DNA from: JAGLOK01 sp963677605
Lineage (GTDB): Bacteria; Bacillota; Clostridia; Christensenellales; UMGS416
Direction of reading: 5' to 3'
Assembly (NCBI GenBank): GCA_963677605.2
Contig: CAXXDX010000007.1
Coordinates: 682,001-746,000, forward strand
Length of the DNA: 64,000 nt
A program made the translations under genes and the position numbers. Below the pieces are notes generated by a model. That model was not told where the DNA came from, made no database searches, and saw only the letters and a list, made by a program, of their open reading frames with translations. Positions 1-8,748 of this stretch are shown here, piece by piece. How positions within the stretch are numbered: position 1 is the first letter of the stretch; each line of letters opens with the position of its first letter.

Positions 1-1286
1 TGTTCGGGGCGTTTATAGAAGGCGCTGCCGGCTTTGGCACTCCTGCTGCACTTGCTGCGCCTCTTCTGGTCGGCCTCGGCTTTCCGCCGCTGGCTGCCGC
101 AATGTCAACATTGGTTTTTAACACTTCGCCTGTTGCGTTCGGTGCTGTCGGCACGCCGACTCTTGCATCCATAGCGCAGGTGGAGCCTTATCTTTCGGGC
201 AGTGAGGCTGCCACGTTCGGACAAGAGCTTACGCGCTGGGTTGCGGGCCTTCACGGAATAGTCGGACTGTTTATACCGCTTATAGGACTTATAATGATAA
301 CGTTGTTTTTCGGCGAGAAGCGCTCTATAAAACCTGCGCTTAAAGCTGCGCCTTTTGCTCTTTTTGCGGGGCTGTGTTTTGTATTGCCGATGAACATCTT
401 TGCTTGGTTTATGGGGCCTGAGCTTGCGTCCATGCTTGCGGGATTTTTAGGGCTTATAATAATCGTAGTCGCTGCGAGGAAGAAATTCCTCACGCCAAAA
501 GATGACTGGGATTTCGGCGAGAAGTATAAAACACCGGAGCTAAAAACTGAGTTTAAGTCAAACATGTCCATGGCAAAGGCTTGGCTTCCGTATGTTCTGG
601 TCGCGGGCCTTCTTGTCATAACAAGGCTTCCGGCTCTTCCGTTTGTAAACTGGGTTAAAGCTTTAAAGATTACAGTTCCCAATATTTTAGGCTCGGGGCT
701 TGACTATGTGATGACGCCTTTATATATTCCCGGCATAATGCCGTTTATGTTTGTGGCAGTACTAACCATTTGGATACACGGGATGGACAAACAAAAGGTT
801 AAAAAAGCATGGAGCGACACTGCAAACCAGATAGCAGGCGCTGCGATAGCGCTTATTTTCGGAGTTGCGGTCGTGCAGATAATGCTGAACTCCGGCACAA
901 ACACCTCAGGAATGGATTCGATGCTTACGACGATAGCCAAAGCGCTTGCAGGTATAAGCGGAGCGGCGTATCCGCTGTTTGCGCCATTGCTCGGAGTGCT
1001 GGGTGCTTTTATATCAGGCTCTAACACTGTGTCAAACATCCTGTTTTCATCCCTGCAGTATGAAACAGCGATGCTGCTTGATATACCGGGAGTTCTGATT
1101 GTGGCGCTTCAGGTTTTAGGCGGCGGAATAGGCAATATGATTTGCGTCAACAATGTTGTGGCTGTGTGTGCAACAGTTGATATTACGGGTGAAGAGGGAA
1201 CCCTTATAAAAAGAAATGTTATACCCAGTTTGGCATATGCGCTGACTGCGGGTATAATTGTTTTGATAATTATAGCAATAAAATAA
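1..1286 (+). CDS. lctP: L-lactate permease (LctP family), 5' end cut by the window edge
   Basis: Integral membrane lactate (and glycolate-type monocarboxylate) importer. The open frame runs from base 3 without a start codon, so only the C-terminal part, about 427 residues, is present; a Met at base 102 is internal. The family signature GAFIEGAAGFGTPAA is read at bases 6-50 and is followed by about ten hydrophobic segments, with a charged cytoplasmic loop near bases 530-590. A late loop reads SGSNTVSNILFSSLQ and GGGIGNMICVNN, both typical of LctP. A glycosyltransferase begins 14 bp downstream on the same strand. No lactate dehydrogenase or electron-transfer flavoprotein gene is visible here, so the physiological partner lies outside the window. 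Family assignment is secure; substrate is by family. Confidence 0.93.
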   Translation, partial: FGAFIEGAAGFGTPAALAAPLLVGLGFPPLAAAMSTLVFNTSPVAFGAVGTPTLASIAQVEPYLSGSEAATFGQELTRWVAGLHGIVGLFIPLIGLIMITLFFGEKRSIKPALKAAPFALFAGLCFVLPMNIFAWFMGPELASMLAGFLGLIIIVVAARKKFLTPKDDWDFGEKYKTPELKTEFKSNMSMAKAWLPYVLVAGLLVITRLPALPFVNWVKALKITVPNILGSGLDYVMTPLYIPGIMPFMFVAVLTIWIHGMDKQKVKKAWSDTANQIAGAAIALIFGVAVVQIMLNSGTNTSGMDSMLTTIAKALAGISGAAYPLFAPLLGVLGAFISGSNTVSNILFSSLQYETAMLLDIPGVLIVALQVLGGGIGNMICVNNVVAVCATVDITGEEGTLIKRNVIPSLAYALTAGIIVLIIIAIK

Positions 1287-1300
1287 AAAGGATAGACATT

Positions 1301-2239
1301 ATGGTTAATAAAGAGATAAAACTTTCAGTGGTTGTACCGATGTACTTTGAAGAAGATGTGGCACATGAATGTCATGCGCGTTTAAGCGCTGCGGTAAGCG
1401 AATATGACTATGAACTTGTTTATGTAAATGACGGATCAACAGACAAGACACTTCCTATATTAAAAGAGATTGCTGAGGAAAACAAAAGGGTAAAGGTTTT
1501 GAGCTTTTCCAGAAACTTCGGCCATCAGGCAGCAGTTACCGCAGGAGTTAAGAATGCTTCCGGCGACTGCATAGTTATAATCGATGCAGACCTTCAGGAT
1601 CCACCTGAGCTTATACCCGACATGGTGGAGTTGTGGAAACAGGGTTATGAAGTGGTTTATGCAAAGCGCAAAAAGAGAAAAGGCGAGTCTGCGTTTAAAC
1701 GCTTTACCGCTAAAGCTTTCTACAGAATATTATCGTCATTGACTGACACAGATATTCCGACAGACACGGGAGACTTCAGACTGATTGACAGAAAAGTCGC
1801 TCAGGCATTTAACTCAATGGGAGAGCACAACCGTTTTATCCGCGGCATGGTCGCATGGCTTGGATTCAAACAGACACCGATTGAGTATGTCCGCGACGAA
1901 CGCTACGCAGGAGAGACAAAATATCCGCTTCGCAAGATGCTCAAGCTTGCGTTTGACGGCATAATGTCTTTTTCGGTCAAACCTATTAAAATGGTTACAA
2001 ACCTTGGTGCGCTGACACTGCTGTTTTCCTTAGGCGTAATAATATATGTTCTTATAAGCAAGTTTACCGGAAATGCTGTATCTGACGGATGGGCATCCAC
2101 TATGATAGTTATAACTATGCTTTCAGGTGTACAGCTTGTGTCTCTGGGTGTTGTGGGCGGATATATTTCAAGAATATATGAAGAATCTCGAAACAGGCCG
2201 ATATACCTTGTTTCCGAAAAAATTAATTTCGATGAATAA
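1301..2239 (+). CDS. Family 2 glycosyltransferase, polyprenyl-phosphate type (DPM1/GtrB/CsbB-like)
   Basis: A 312-residue membrane-anchored GT-A enzyme likely to transfer a sugar from a nucleotide donor to undecaprenyl phosphate. The catalytic domain starts at residue 7; VNDGST (42-47) and DADLQD (95-100) are the nucleotide- and metal-binding motifs, and a following GDFRLIDR stretch is typical of the subfamily. Two C-terminal membrane segments lie at about 232-252 and 265-288, as in CsbB/YkcC/GtrB proteins. The start follows an AAAGGATAG ribosome site, 14 bp after the lactate permease, so the two may be cotranscribed. A strong hairpin terminator follows at 2263. Sugar and acceptor cannot be told from sequence. 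Confidence 0.9.
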   Translation: MVNKEIKLSVVVPMYFEEDVAHECHARLSAAVSEYDYELVYVNDGSTDKTLPILKEIAEENKRVKVLSFSRNFGHQAAVTAGVKNASGDCIVIIDADLQDPPELIPDMVELWKQGYEVVYAKRKKRKGESAFKRFTAKAFYRILSSLTDTDIPTDTGDFRLIDRKVAQAFNSMGEHNRFIRGMVAWLGFKQTPIEYVRDERYAGETKYPLRKMLKLAFDGIMSFSVKPIKMVTNLGALTLLFSLGVIIYVLISKFTGNAVSDGWASTMIVITMLSGVQLVSLGVVGGYISRIYEESRNRPIYLVSEKINFDE

Positions 2240-2262
2240 TAATTGAAACAGTATAATATAAC

Positions 2263-2291
2263 AAACGCCGCGGATTATCCGCGGCGTTTTT
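2263..2291. terminator. Bidirectional intrinsic terminator
   Basis: A perfect GC-rich inverted repeat, AAACGCCGCGGAT / ATCCGCGGCGTTT, with a T tract on the plus strand and A-rich sequence on the other side. It sits between the plus-strand glycosyltransferase and the convergent minus-strand DUF4097 gene and can serve both. Confidence 0.88.
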
Positions 2292-2311
2292 ATGTGCATT
2301 TATTTTGTTTG

Positions 2312-3256
2312 TTATCTGATTGTTAAATCGCCTGATGTTGTGCTTACGTTAAACTCTGCTCCGTTGCTATCTTCGTAGTAACCTTTTACATTGCCTCTTT
2401 TGTTTGTTTCAAGAACAAGAGGAAGGTCGCAGTCAAAGTCGCCGGAAACTGAGCTGAAGTCTATGTAGAAGCTGTCTGTTGAATCAAGCTCAATATTGAC
2501 ATCGCCCGAAACTGTTTTTACAGTTGCATCATAGGGTTCTTCAAGCGTAAGATTCACATTGCCTGAAACTGTTTTTATGTATGCAGTGTCGGAAAGCCCA
2601 GAAACTACAGCTTTTGATGATGTTCCGGTAAACGACAGCTCGCCGTTTATCATTTGAGCATATAAATCACCTGATGTAGAGGATGCCTTTACACTTTCTG
2701 CGTTTATGGTGTTTGTATAAATTTCGCCGGACATCGTATTGAGTGTTACTTCTTTAAATTCGATTGACTCAACATTAAGCACTATGTCCGATGACACACC
2801 GGAAACACTGATGTCGCCTGAGAAACTTCCGGGAATTGTAATATCAAGTTTCAATTCCGAATTGGTTATTCCTCTTTTAGGATAGTCGATATAAATGTTA
2901 AGCGTTGATCCGGATTTTTTAACAACCAGCTCAAGCTTATCGCCGCGTGTTGCATACTTGCCGTATAGGTGAGCAGAAGCATTGCTTGACGGAGTTGCAT
3001 CAACAGTAATATCCGATGAAATAGAATGTATTTCAATGTTTGTAATACCGTCAATGTCTTCTGTCTTTGTGTCGTCAATGTTATATTCAGTGCCGCCGGA
3101 AAGTCCCCAGAAGCTGATGTTGTCTCCGTCTATGTTCCAGTTATCTATATTGCGGAGTTCTTTGTTTGTAACGACTGCTATTGTAGCTAAAATTGCGAAC
3201 ACTATAAATACTGCGATGCAGATTACAGCTAAATGCCACATTTTAAACTTATTCAT
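2312..3256 (-). CDS. DUF4097 family beta-strand-repeat protein (membrane anchored)
   Basis: A 314-residue protein with one N-terminal membrane segment (about residues 8-30) followed by an extracytoplasmic region of short repeats that contain 'SGD', 'SGE' or 'SSD' at regular intervals (for example TVSGDVNIELDS and TTSGDLTIR), which marks the DUF4097 beta-solenoid-like fold. Its biochemical role is unknown. It is the last gene of a three-gene operon with a HAAS/DUF1700 protein and a PadR regulator; its start overlaps the previous gene by 8 bp, which suggests translational coupling. The same gene trio is widespread in Firmicutes and is thought to act in envelope-stress or membrane signalling, but that is inference. 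Confidence 0.88.
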   Translation of the reverse strand: MNKFKMWHLAVICIAVFIVFAILATIAVVTNKELRNIDNWNIDGDNISFWGLSGGTEYNIDDTKTEDIDGITNIEIHSISSDITVDATPSSNASAHLYGKYATRGDKLELVVKKSGSTLNIYIDYPKRGITNSELKLDITIPGSFSGDISVSGVSSDIVLNVESIEFKEVTLNTMSGEIYTNTINAESVKASSTSGDLYAQMINGELSFTGTSSKAVVSGLSDTAYIKTVSGNVNLTLEEPYDATVKTVSGDVNIELDSTDSFYIDFSSVSGDFDCDLPLVLETNKRGNVKGYYEDSNGAEFNVSTTSGDLTIR

Positions 3257-3815
3257 CTTTTAATCCTCCCTTGATTATCTTGTAGTGGGCTCTTGCATAA
3301 GAAACCACCATCTTTATGAAATACTTTGATAAATACACCATGCCGATTGAGCTTGCAACCGTAAGTCCGGTAAGCGCTATCGCTATGAGTATGCATATAA
3401 AATATGGCACAGTATATGTAATAAATGATAACAGCGGCAGTATCAGAAGCGCTATTGCAGTGACTCCAAGACTCAGCGGCACAGTCCACAGTGAAATTAC
3501 CACTGCAAATAGGCTTGCAAGTATCGGTATCATTATCATTACGTCCAGCAGGAACAGTCCAACAACTGAAAGCACTGTGCGTCCCACAGCGCCTGTGGAT
3601 ACTGATAACTTTTCGCCTTCTTCTGCCTGCTGCAGGTATTGGGCAGCTAGCTCCGAGGGAGCTCCGAGTTCTTTTGCGACCTGCTCCTGAGTTTTTCCCA
3701 TTGCTTCACCGTTATCGAAATGTTCTTCTATGTCGGCCAGTATTTCAAGCTTTGCGCTTTGTTTGAGCGATACGAGTTTTCTTTTTAATTCACTTATATA
3801 TAATTGCTTATTCAT
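3249..3815 (-). CDS. DUF1700 / HAAS-domain membrane protein
   Basis: A 188-residue protein. The first about 70 residues form the helical HAAS signalling domain (ISELKRKLVSLKQS, then a GEAMGKTQEQVAKELG segment), and about four hydrophobic segments follow between residues 80 and 175. HAAS domains are typically paired with PadR regulators and with DUF4097 proteins, exactly as here. The start overlaps the PadR stop by 8 bp and the stop overlaps the DUF4097 start by 8 bp. A plausible role is to bind or sequester a partner at the membrane; no enzyme motif is visible. Confidence 0.88.
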   Translation of the reverse strand: MNKQLYISELKRKLVSLKQSAKLEILADIEEHFDNGEAMGKTQEQVAKELGAPSELAAQYLQQAEEGEKLSVSTGAVGRTVLSVVGLFLLDVMIMIPILASLFAVVISLWTVPLSLGVTAIALLILPLLSFITYTVPYFICILIAIALTGLTVASSIGMVYLSKYFIKMVVSYARAHYKIIKGGLKDE

Positions 3816-4134
3816 TGATGGCTACCTCTCTTTCCACCAGATTTTCCACACTCTTTATGAATGTCTTCCATTGGGAATGCAGCTGCCCGCGCTCTTTATC
3901 CCCGGTTTCTGTCAGCTTATAGTACTTTCTTGGAGGTCCTTCGTTGCTTTCCCTTAAATATGTTGTTACATATCCGTCGCTTTTTAAACGGCGAAGTATC
4001 GGGTATATTGTTCCGTCAGAGATGTCTATTGTTTCCGACAGCGAACTTGCAAGCTCGTATCCGTATCTGTCGCCGTGGGCAAGCAGGGACAAAACGCATA
4101 ACTCCAGCACTCCTTTTTTAAATTGAATGTTCAT
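3808..4134 (-). CDS. PadR family transcriptional regulator
   Basis: A 108-residue winged-helix repressor: the recognition region reads ISDGTIYPILRRLKSDGYV and the wing/helix after it GPPRKYYKLTETG, both diagnostic for PadR. I chose the start at 4134, because AAGGAGG lies 7 nt upstream; the frame stays open for 25 more codons, but those overlap the promoter and operator-like repeats. It leads the operon with the HAAS and DUF4097 genes and most likely represses that operon. Effector unknown. Confidence 0.92.
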   Translation of the reverse strand: MNIQFKKGVLELCVLSLLAHGDRYGYELASSLSETIDISDGTIYPILRRLKSDGYVTTYLRESNEGPPRKYYKLTETGDKERGQLHSQWKTFIKSVENLVEREVAINE

Positions 4135-4158
4135 TGTATTCCTCCTTAACATTGTGTG

Positions 4159-4196
4159 GTAGTGGCCGTGAATCACTACTGTATAATAACCACTAC
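4159..4196. promoter_or_regulatory. Probable PadR operator repeats
   Basis: Three copies of one hexamer lie between the -10 element and the ribosome site: GTAGTG at 4159-4164, CACTAC at 4174-4179 and CACTAC at 4191-4196. The first two form an inverted repeat with a 9-bp spacer, and the last two a direct repeat 17 bp apart. Their position over the transcription start suits autorepression; which pair is the true site is unknown. Confidence 0.55.
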
Positions 4197-4200
4197 TGGC

Positions 4201-4229
4201 AATATACACCTACCGCACAAAAACGTCAA
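4201..4229 (-). promoter_or_regulatory. Sigma-A promoter of the PadR operon
   Basis: On the minus strand TTGACG (4224-4229) and TATATT (4201-4206) are separated by exactly 17 bp. Transcription would begin near 4194, inside operator-like repeats, and read into the PadR gene. Confidence 0.75.
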
Positions 4230-4257
4230 TAAAGTTTACATAAGAAAATTATTAGAG

Positions 4258-4286
4258 TTTAATTAGAAGCCGTGTTGTGCTAAAAT
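4258..4286 (+). promoter_or_regulatory. Extended -10 promoter of the phosphofructokinase gene
   Basis: TGCTAAAAT (4278-4286) is an extended -10 element; a weak TTTAAT at 4258-4263 sits 17 bp upstream. The 14 bases ending in the -10 recur upstream of the DUF502 gene near 44433. Confidence 0.5.
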
Positions 4287-4316
4287 AGCTTTGAATAAAT
4301 ATACAGGAGATTTAAT

Positions 4317-5537
4317 ATGCCTAAGAAAAAGAATATGATGATAGCTCAGTCGGGCGGTCCGACATCTGTGATAAACGCAAGCGTTGTGGGAGCCTTTGAC
4401 GCTGCAATGGATTTAGGGTTTGACAATATATATGCAGCCAATCAGGGAATCGAAGGTGTCTTAAAAGATGAGATTATAGATTTAAAAGCTGTGGACAGAA
4501 ATATTATAGAAGGACTTAAATACACTCCTTCCGCAGGCCTTGGCTCATGCCGCCACAAGATGAGCAAGGACATAGACGATCCTGAGTATAAAAAAGTGTT
4601 TGATATGCTTCAAAAGCATGACATCGGATATTTCTTCTATAACGGCGGAAACGACTCAATGGACACTACGGACAAGCTCAATGACTATGCTGTAAAGCAC
4701 GGTATTGACATCAAAGTGATGGGTATCCCCAAAACCATTGATAATGACCTCGTCGGAACAGACCACTGCCCGGGCTTCGGAAGCGCGGCAAAATATCTAA
4801 ACACAACGCTTCAGGTTGCAGCATATGACTGCTACACATACACAACGCCCACTATAATACTTATGGAAACTATGGGACGCCATGCCGGATGGCTTGCGGC
4901 ATCGACTGCATGCGCTAAATATAACGGCGAAAAGATAGCCGACAGGATATATCTTCCCGAGGCTGTGTTTGACCTTGATGATTTCCTCGCGGACACCAAA
5001 AAGCTTTTTGAGGAAAAAGGCATGGTGTTTATAGTGGTATCGGAAGGCATAAAAGACAAAAACGGCGAGTTCCTTCTTGCCGGCGAGTCGGTCAATGACA
5101 AGTTCGGACATGCTCAGCTGGGCGGCGTATCAAACTTCCTCATGGAAAAGATAGCGGAAAACATTACACCGCGCTGCAAAGTAATAAACCCAAACATCAT
5201 TCAAAGATGTGCAATGCACGTTGTTTCGGAAGCGGACTGGAAAGAAACATATGATGTAGGATATATGGCTGTAAAGCAGGCAAACGCAGGCATGAGCGGA
5301 TATATGATAGGATACGAGCGCGTTCAGGATGAGCCGTATGTCGTAAAATACAACACGGTTCCTCTTTCATCTGTGGCAAATGCCGAAAAGACAGTTCCTC
5401 AGGAATGGATTGTGGATGGAAAAGATGTAACCGACGATGTAGTACGCTACACAACGCCTTTGATGGAAGGCGAGGTTGCACTCCGCCACAAGGACGGGCT
5501 TCCCGTGTTTGAGAGGCTCCCGAGAAAGTTTATCTAA
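4317..5537 (+). CDS. pfp: Pyrophosphate-dependent 6-phosphofructokinase
   Basis: A 406-residue cytoplasmic glycolytic enzyme that reversibly phosphorylates fructose 6-phosphate. N-terminal AQSGGPTSVIN (10-20), GGNDS (110-114), PKTIDNDL (138-145) and METMGRHAG (183-191) give the PFK fold and active site. Two residues suggest PPi use: Asp rather than Gly after the GG pair (GGND instead of GGDG), and Lys in PKTIDNDL where ATP enzymes have Gly. The catalytic Asp pair of TIDND is intact. The start follows CAGGAGA by 6 nt. It appears monocistronic with its own promoter and a hairpin after the stop. The PPi assignment is inference from these signatures. Confidence 0.92.
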   Translation: MPKKKNMMIAQSGGPTSVINASVVGAFDAAMDLGFDNIYAANQGIEGVLKDEIIDLKAVDRNIIEGLKYTPSAGLGSCRHKMSKDIDDPEYKKVFDMLQKHDIGYFFYNGGNDSMDTTDKLNDYAVKHGIDIKVMGIPKTIDNDLVGTDHCPGFGSAAKYLNTTLQVAAYDCYTYTTPTIILMETMGRHAGWLAASTACAKYNGEKIADRIYLPEAVFDLDDFLADTKKLFEEKGMVFIVVSEGIKDKNGEFLLAGESVNDKFGHAQLGGVSNFLMEKIAENITPRCKVINPNIIQRCAMHVVSEADWKETYDVGYMAVKQANAGMSGYMIGYERVQDEPYVVKYNTVPLSSVANAEKTVPQEWIVDGKDVTDDVVRYTTPLMEGEVALRHKDGLPVFERLPRKFI

Positions 5538-5549
5538 GTTTTAAAGGTT

Positions 5550-5583
5550 AAGCGTCGGTGTCGGTTGATGTCGGCGCTTTTAT
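5550..5583 (+). terminator. Likely intrinsic terminator after pfp
   Basis: AAGCGTCG (5550-5557) pairs with CGGCGCTT (5572-5579) through one G-U pair, followed by a short T run. Somewhat weak T tract. Confidence 0.5.
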
Positions 5584-5636
5584 TATGCTTTTTTTGAATA
5601 AAAAGAAAACAAAGAGGCTGATATCAATTCGAGCTC

Positions 5637-5665
5637 TTTATATTGTATAGCAATTAGTATATAAT
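5637..5665 (+). promoter_or_regulatory. Promoter of the yybS-rplI-dnaB block
   Basis: TTTATA (5637-5642), a 17-bp spacer and a consensus TATAAT (5660-5665), 73 bp before the first gene of the block. Confidence 0.6.
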
Positions 5666-5738
5666 GGGTTAACATAAGTTTGATATAAAAAGCCTCTGGC
5701 TTGTAAGTATAAATGATAGTAATTGAAAAGGACGAATA

Positions 5739-6917
5739 ATGACAATAGATACGTTTTCATTGATAAGTAATCTTCTATTTATCATGATGATAATGGGGCT
5801 TATAATGCCCGCTGTAATAATATATTTTTACTCTGCCTTCAAGAATCATTGGGCACTTGTTTTGTGCGCTTTGGCAGTTTCAGCCATAGCATTTTCGGCA
5901 GGTGAATATGCGATAATACTTTTGCCTCTGGTTCTGTCTGTGGTTTTTTCCGGACTGGTTGGTTCGCTTCTTCGCAAAACCAATGAAAACTTCTGGAATT
6001 CAATGGGCTATATGATTATGGCTCAGATGGGCGGAGCAATAATCGGCATTATAGTGATATATTTCTTCTATGGAATGCAGGACATTGCGGGGCTTATTTC
6101 AGAAAGCTTAAGGAATGCTCTTTCCAGCATCCCGGCTGATGATGAAATGGGAGCATTGACGCTTAACACTATGACATGGGCTTTAATGATGGCAACAAGA
6201 GGAGTGCAGGTTGCATTCAGCGATGTTGCTGCTATGAGTGCTGTTGAAAAGCTGGACTATATAATCCCGCTTATGCGCCAGGGAATAGCCGGGGCACTGC
6301 CGTCTGCTATATTAAACTACGGCATCATAGGCGGTGTATGGGCATGGTTTTTATCAGCTGTTATGATAAGGGCAAGGGCGAGAAACAAAAAAGAGCTAAA
6401 AGGCATTAAAGAGTATATGCCTCATCCGCCTTTTTCGGAATGGAAGCTGCCAAGATGGCTGACAAATGTTTTAATGGTTATTCTTCTGGCGGCCTTATTG
6501 CTGTCGTTTGCGGCAGAAGGAACGCTTTTAAATGTAGCATCGGTGCTTCAGTCGGTTGCGATAGTTGTAATCGGCATTAAGGGCCTTGCTGTGGTTAACT
6601 GGTGGCTTAAGAAAAAGAATGTGCCGCTGGCTTTAAATGTATTAATCTGTATTGCAGCTGTGATTTTTTTAAACTTTGTGCTTCCATGGCTGGGCGTGTT
6701 TGATATTGTTTTTTCCTTACGGCTTTCAAGAGAGCAGAAAAAAGAGATCAGAGAACGTATGGATGAGATAAAAAAACAGGTTGATGAACAGATGAGAAAG
6801 CTTGAAGAAGAAAAAAAGAAAGAAGAAGCTGAGAAAAAAGAATCTGAGCAAAAAGAAAACGATGAACCGGGTAATAATGATGATAACAAACAGGACGAAA
6901 GCGAGGGGAATAAATGA
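5739..6917 (+). CDS. yybS: DUF2232 (YybS-like) polytopic membrane protein with a charged C-terminal tail
   Basis: A 392-residue protein with about eight hydrophobic segments over residues 8-320, matching DUF2232/YybS proteins that usually sit immediately before rplI. A highly charged, probably coiled-coil tail (about 325-392, rich in Glu and Lys, then Asn and Asp) follows; it makes this protein longer than the usual roughly 310 residues. The stop overlaps the rplI start by 4 bp (ATGA), so translation is coupled. In most Firmicutes a gdpP-type c-di-AMP phosphodiesterase lies between yybS and rplI; it is missing here. Function unknown; family call rests on topology and gene order. Confidence 0.75.
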   Translation: MTIDTFSLISNLLFIMMIMGLIMPAVIIYFYSAFKNHWALVLCALAVSAIAFSAGEYAIILLPLVLSVVFSGLVGSLLRKTNENFWNSMGYMIMAQMGGAIIGIIVIYFFYGMQDIAGLISESLRNALSSIPADDEMGALTLNTMTWALMMATRGVQVAFSDVAAMSAVEKLDYIIPLMRQGIAGALPSAILNYGIIGGVWAWFLSAVMIRARARNKKELKGIKEYMPHPPFSEWKLPRWLTNVLMVILLAALLLSFAAEGTLLNVASVLQSVAIVVIGIKGLAVVNWWLKKKNVPLALNVLICIAAVIFLNFVLPWLGVFDIVFSLRLSREQKKEIRERMDEIKKQVDEQMRKLEEEKKKEEAEKKESEQKENDEPGNNDDNKQDESEGNK

Positions 6918-7366
6918 AAGTAATTTTGCTTAAAGATGTAAAGGGAAGCGGAAAACAGGGTGATGTTATAAACGTTGCCGATGGATACGCAAGGAACTTT
7001 CTTTTTCCGAAAAATCTTGCCAAGGTGGCAACATCTTCGGCAGTGCATGAAATAGAAGTTAAAAAAGAAAGCCAGAGGCTTAAGGAAAAAGAAAAGCGCG
7101 ATCAGGCGGAAAAGCTTGCTTCGGGCATGGAAGAGATGAGTGTTACCATTTACGCAAAAACAGGCGAAAGCGACAGGCTGTTTGGTTCGGTTTCGACTGC
7201 GGATATTGCTAAAGCTCTTAAAAAAGAATATGATATTGAAGTGGATAAAAAGAAAATATCCATGGAAGAGCACATAAAGATGCTGGGAGAATACAGCGCA
7301 AAAGTGAAGCTTTACGCCGGAGTAGCTGCAAACCTAAAAGTTATAATAGCTAAAAAAGATAAATAG
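6914..7366 (+). CDS. rplI: 50S ribosomal protein L9
   Basis: 150 residues, the normal length. The N-domain carries the signature GSGKQGDVINVADGYARNFL and the long connecting helix (rich in Lys, Glu, Gln) leads to the C-domain that binds 23S rRNA. Its start overlaps the yybS stop by 4 bp and dnaB begins 14 bp after it, so the three genes form one operon. Confidence 0.98.
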   Translation: MKVILLKDVKGSGKQGDVINVADGYARNFLFPKNLAKVATSSAVHEIEVKKESQRLKEKEKRDQAEKLASGMEEMSVTIYAKTGESDRLFGSVSTADIAKALKKEYDIEVDKKKISMEEHIKMLGEYSAKVKLYAGVAANLKVIIAKKDK

Positions 7367-7379
7367 AAAGCAAGAAATT

Positions 7380-8745
7380 ATGAGCGAACAAAGTGCTGTA
7401 GGCGGAAGAATCCCGCCGCATAATATAGATGCAGAAAAATCCGTTCTTGGCGCGATGATATTATCCGACAGGGCTGCTTCGAGTGCTTTTGAAGGTTTGA
7501 AAGCCGGAGATTTTTATATGGGCGCACATGTCAGGATATTTGAATCAATGATTAAGCTTTCAAGCGGAGGAAGCCCAATCGATCTTATTACCTTGAGCGA
7601 CAGGCTTGAAACGGACGGAGTTTTGGAGGCTGTCGGAGGGCCGTCATATATTGCTGAGCTTTCGGAGTTTGTGCCAACCGCGTCAAACATTCAGCAGTAT
7701 ATAGGCATTGTTAAGGCGGATTCGACTCTTCGCAGGCTTATTGAAGCTGCCGGGGAAATAACTGACGAATGTTATGAAGATGCGCTTGAAGTCGCACAGA
7801 TTTTAACGCGCGCTGAAAAGCGTATATTCGATATATCCCAAAAGGAAACGAAAAAATCATTTATAGATATTGAGCAGGGAGTAAACGAGACTCTTAAAGC
7901 AATCGAGGAACGCTATGCCAATCCGAATGCAGTAACAGGATTAAGAAGCGGATTCCCATCCATGGACCAGACGCTTACAGGGTTCCAGCCGGGACAGCTT
8001 GTTCTGATTGCCGCGCGCCCCAGTATGGGTAAAACATCGCTGATGCTGGACATTGCATCAAACGCCGCTAGGCTTAATGAGGATGCAAAAGTTGCATTCT
8101 TCCAATTGGAAATGCCCTATGAGCATCTTATTGAAAGAATGATGTCTTCAGTCGGAAGGATCCCGCTGCAAAACATCAGGACAGGAAGGCTGAGCGACAA
8201 GAACTGGGACGCAATAAATGATGCCGCGGACGAGCTGAGCAATTGTGAAGTGTTCTTTGATGATACTGCCGGAATATCGGTAATGGAGATTTTGTCCAAA
8301 TGCAGGAGGCTTAAAATCGAACATGGGCTTTCGATGGTTGTAATCGACTATTTGCAGCTTATTGCTTCTGCCGGCGGATCCAGACGCGAATCAAGGCAGC
8401 AGGAAGTTACGGAGATGACGCGCGCGCTTAAGCTTATGGCCCGCGAGCTTGAAGTGCCTGTTATACTGGGTTCACAGCTTTCACGCGCACCGGAGCAGAG
8501 AACAGACCACCGACCAATGCTTTCCGACCTGCGTGAGTCAGGAGCTATCGAGCAGGATGCTGACATTGTTATGTTCATCTATAGGGATGACTATTATAAA
8601 ATGAAGGACGGCCAAGCCGCCGAGATTACAAACATTGCTGAAATCATAGTAGCCAAACAGAGAAACGGCCCCGACAGGAACTGTTGAGCTTACCTGGGAT
8701 GGCGAGCAGGCAACATTCAGGGATGTTACAAACAGATATGATTGA
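7380..8745 (+). CDS. dnaB: Replicative DNA helicase DnaB (DnaC in Bacillus), frameshifted near the 3' end
   Basis: Hexameric 5'-3' helicase of the replication fork. The N-terminal primase-binding domain is residues 1-160; the RecA-like domain has Walker A ARPSMGKTS (212-220) and Walker B VVIDYLQLI (320-328), and later GSQLSRAPEQR and DLRESGAIEQDAD motifs. As written, the frame ends at 8687 with ...AKQRNGPDRNC. Removing one C from the CCCC run at 8669-8672 restores NGPTGTVELTWDG and a normal C-terminus ending at 8745, giving 454 residues. Because DnaB is essential, a sequence error is the simplest explanation, though a truncated protein is not excluded. Start follows an AAGCAAG site 14 bp after rplI. 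Confidence 0.93.
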
Positions 8746-8748
8746 TCT

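Noticed and set aside
6548..7273. 241-codon open frame on the minus strand over yybS/rplI.
   Set aside because: Entirely antisense to two solid genes, with a low-complexity Phe/Ser protein that mirrors their Lys/Glu codons.
8669..8690. Programmed frameshift in dnaB.
   Set aside because: CCCC is not a canonical slippery heptamer, there is no stem-loop immediately downstream, and similar indels occur in two other genes; sequence error is simpler.
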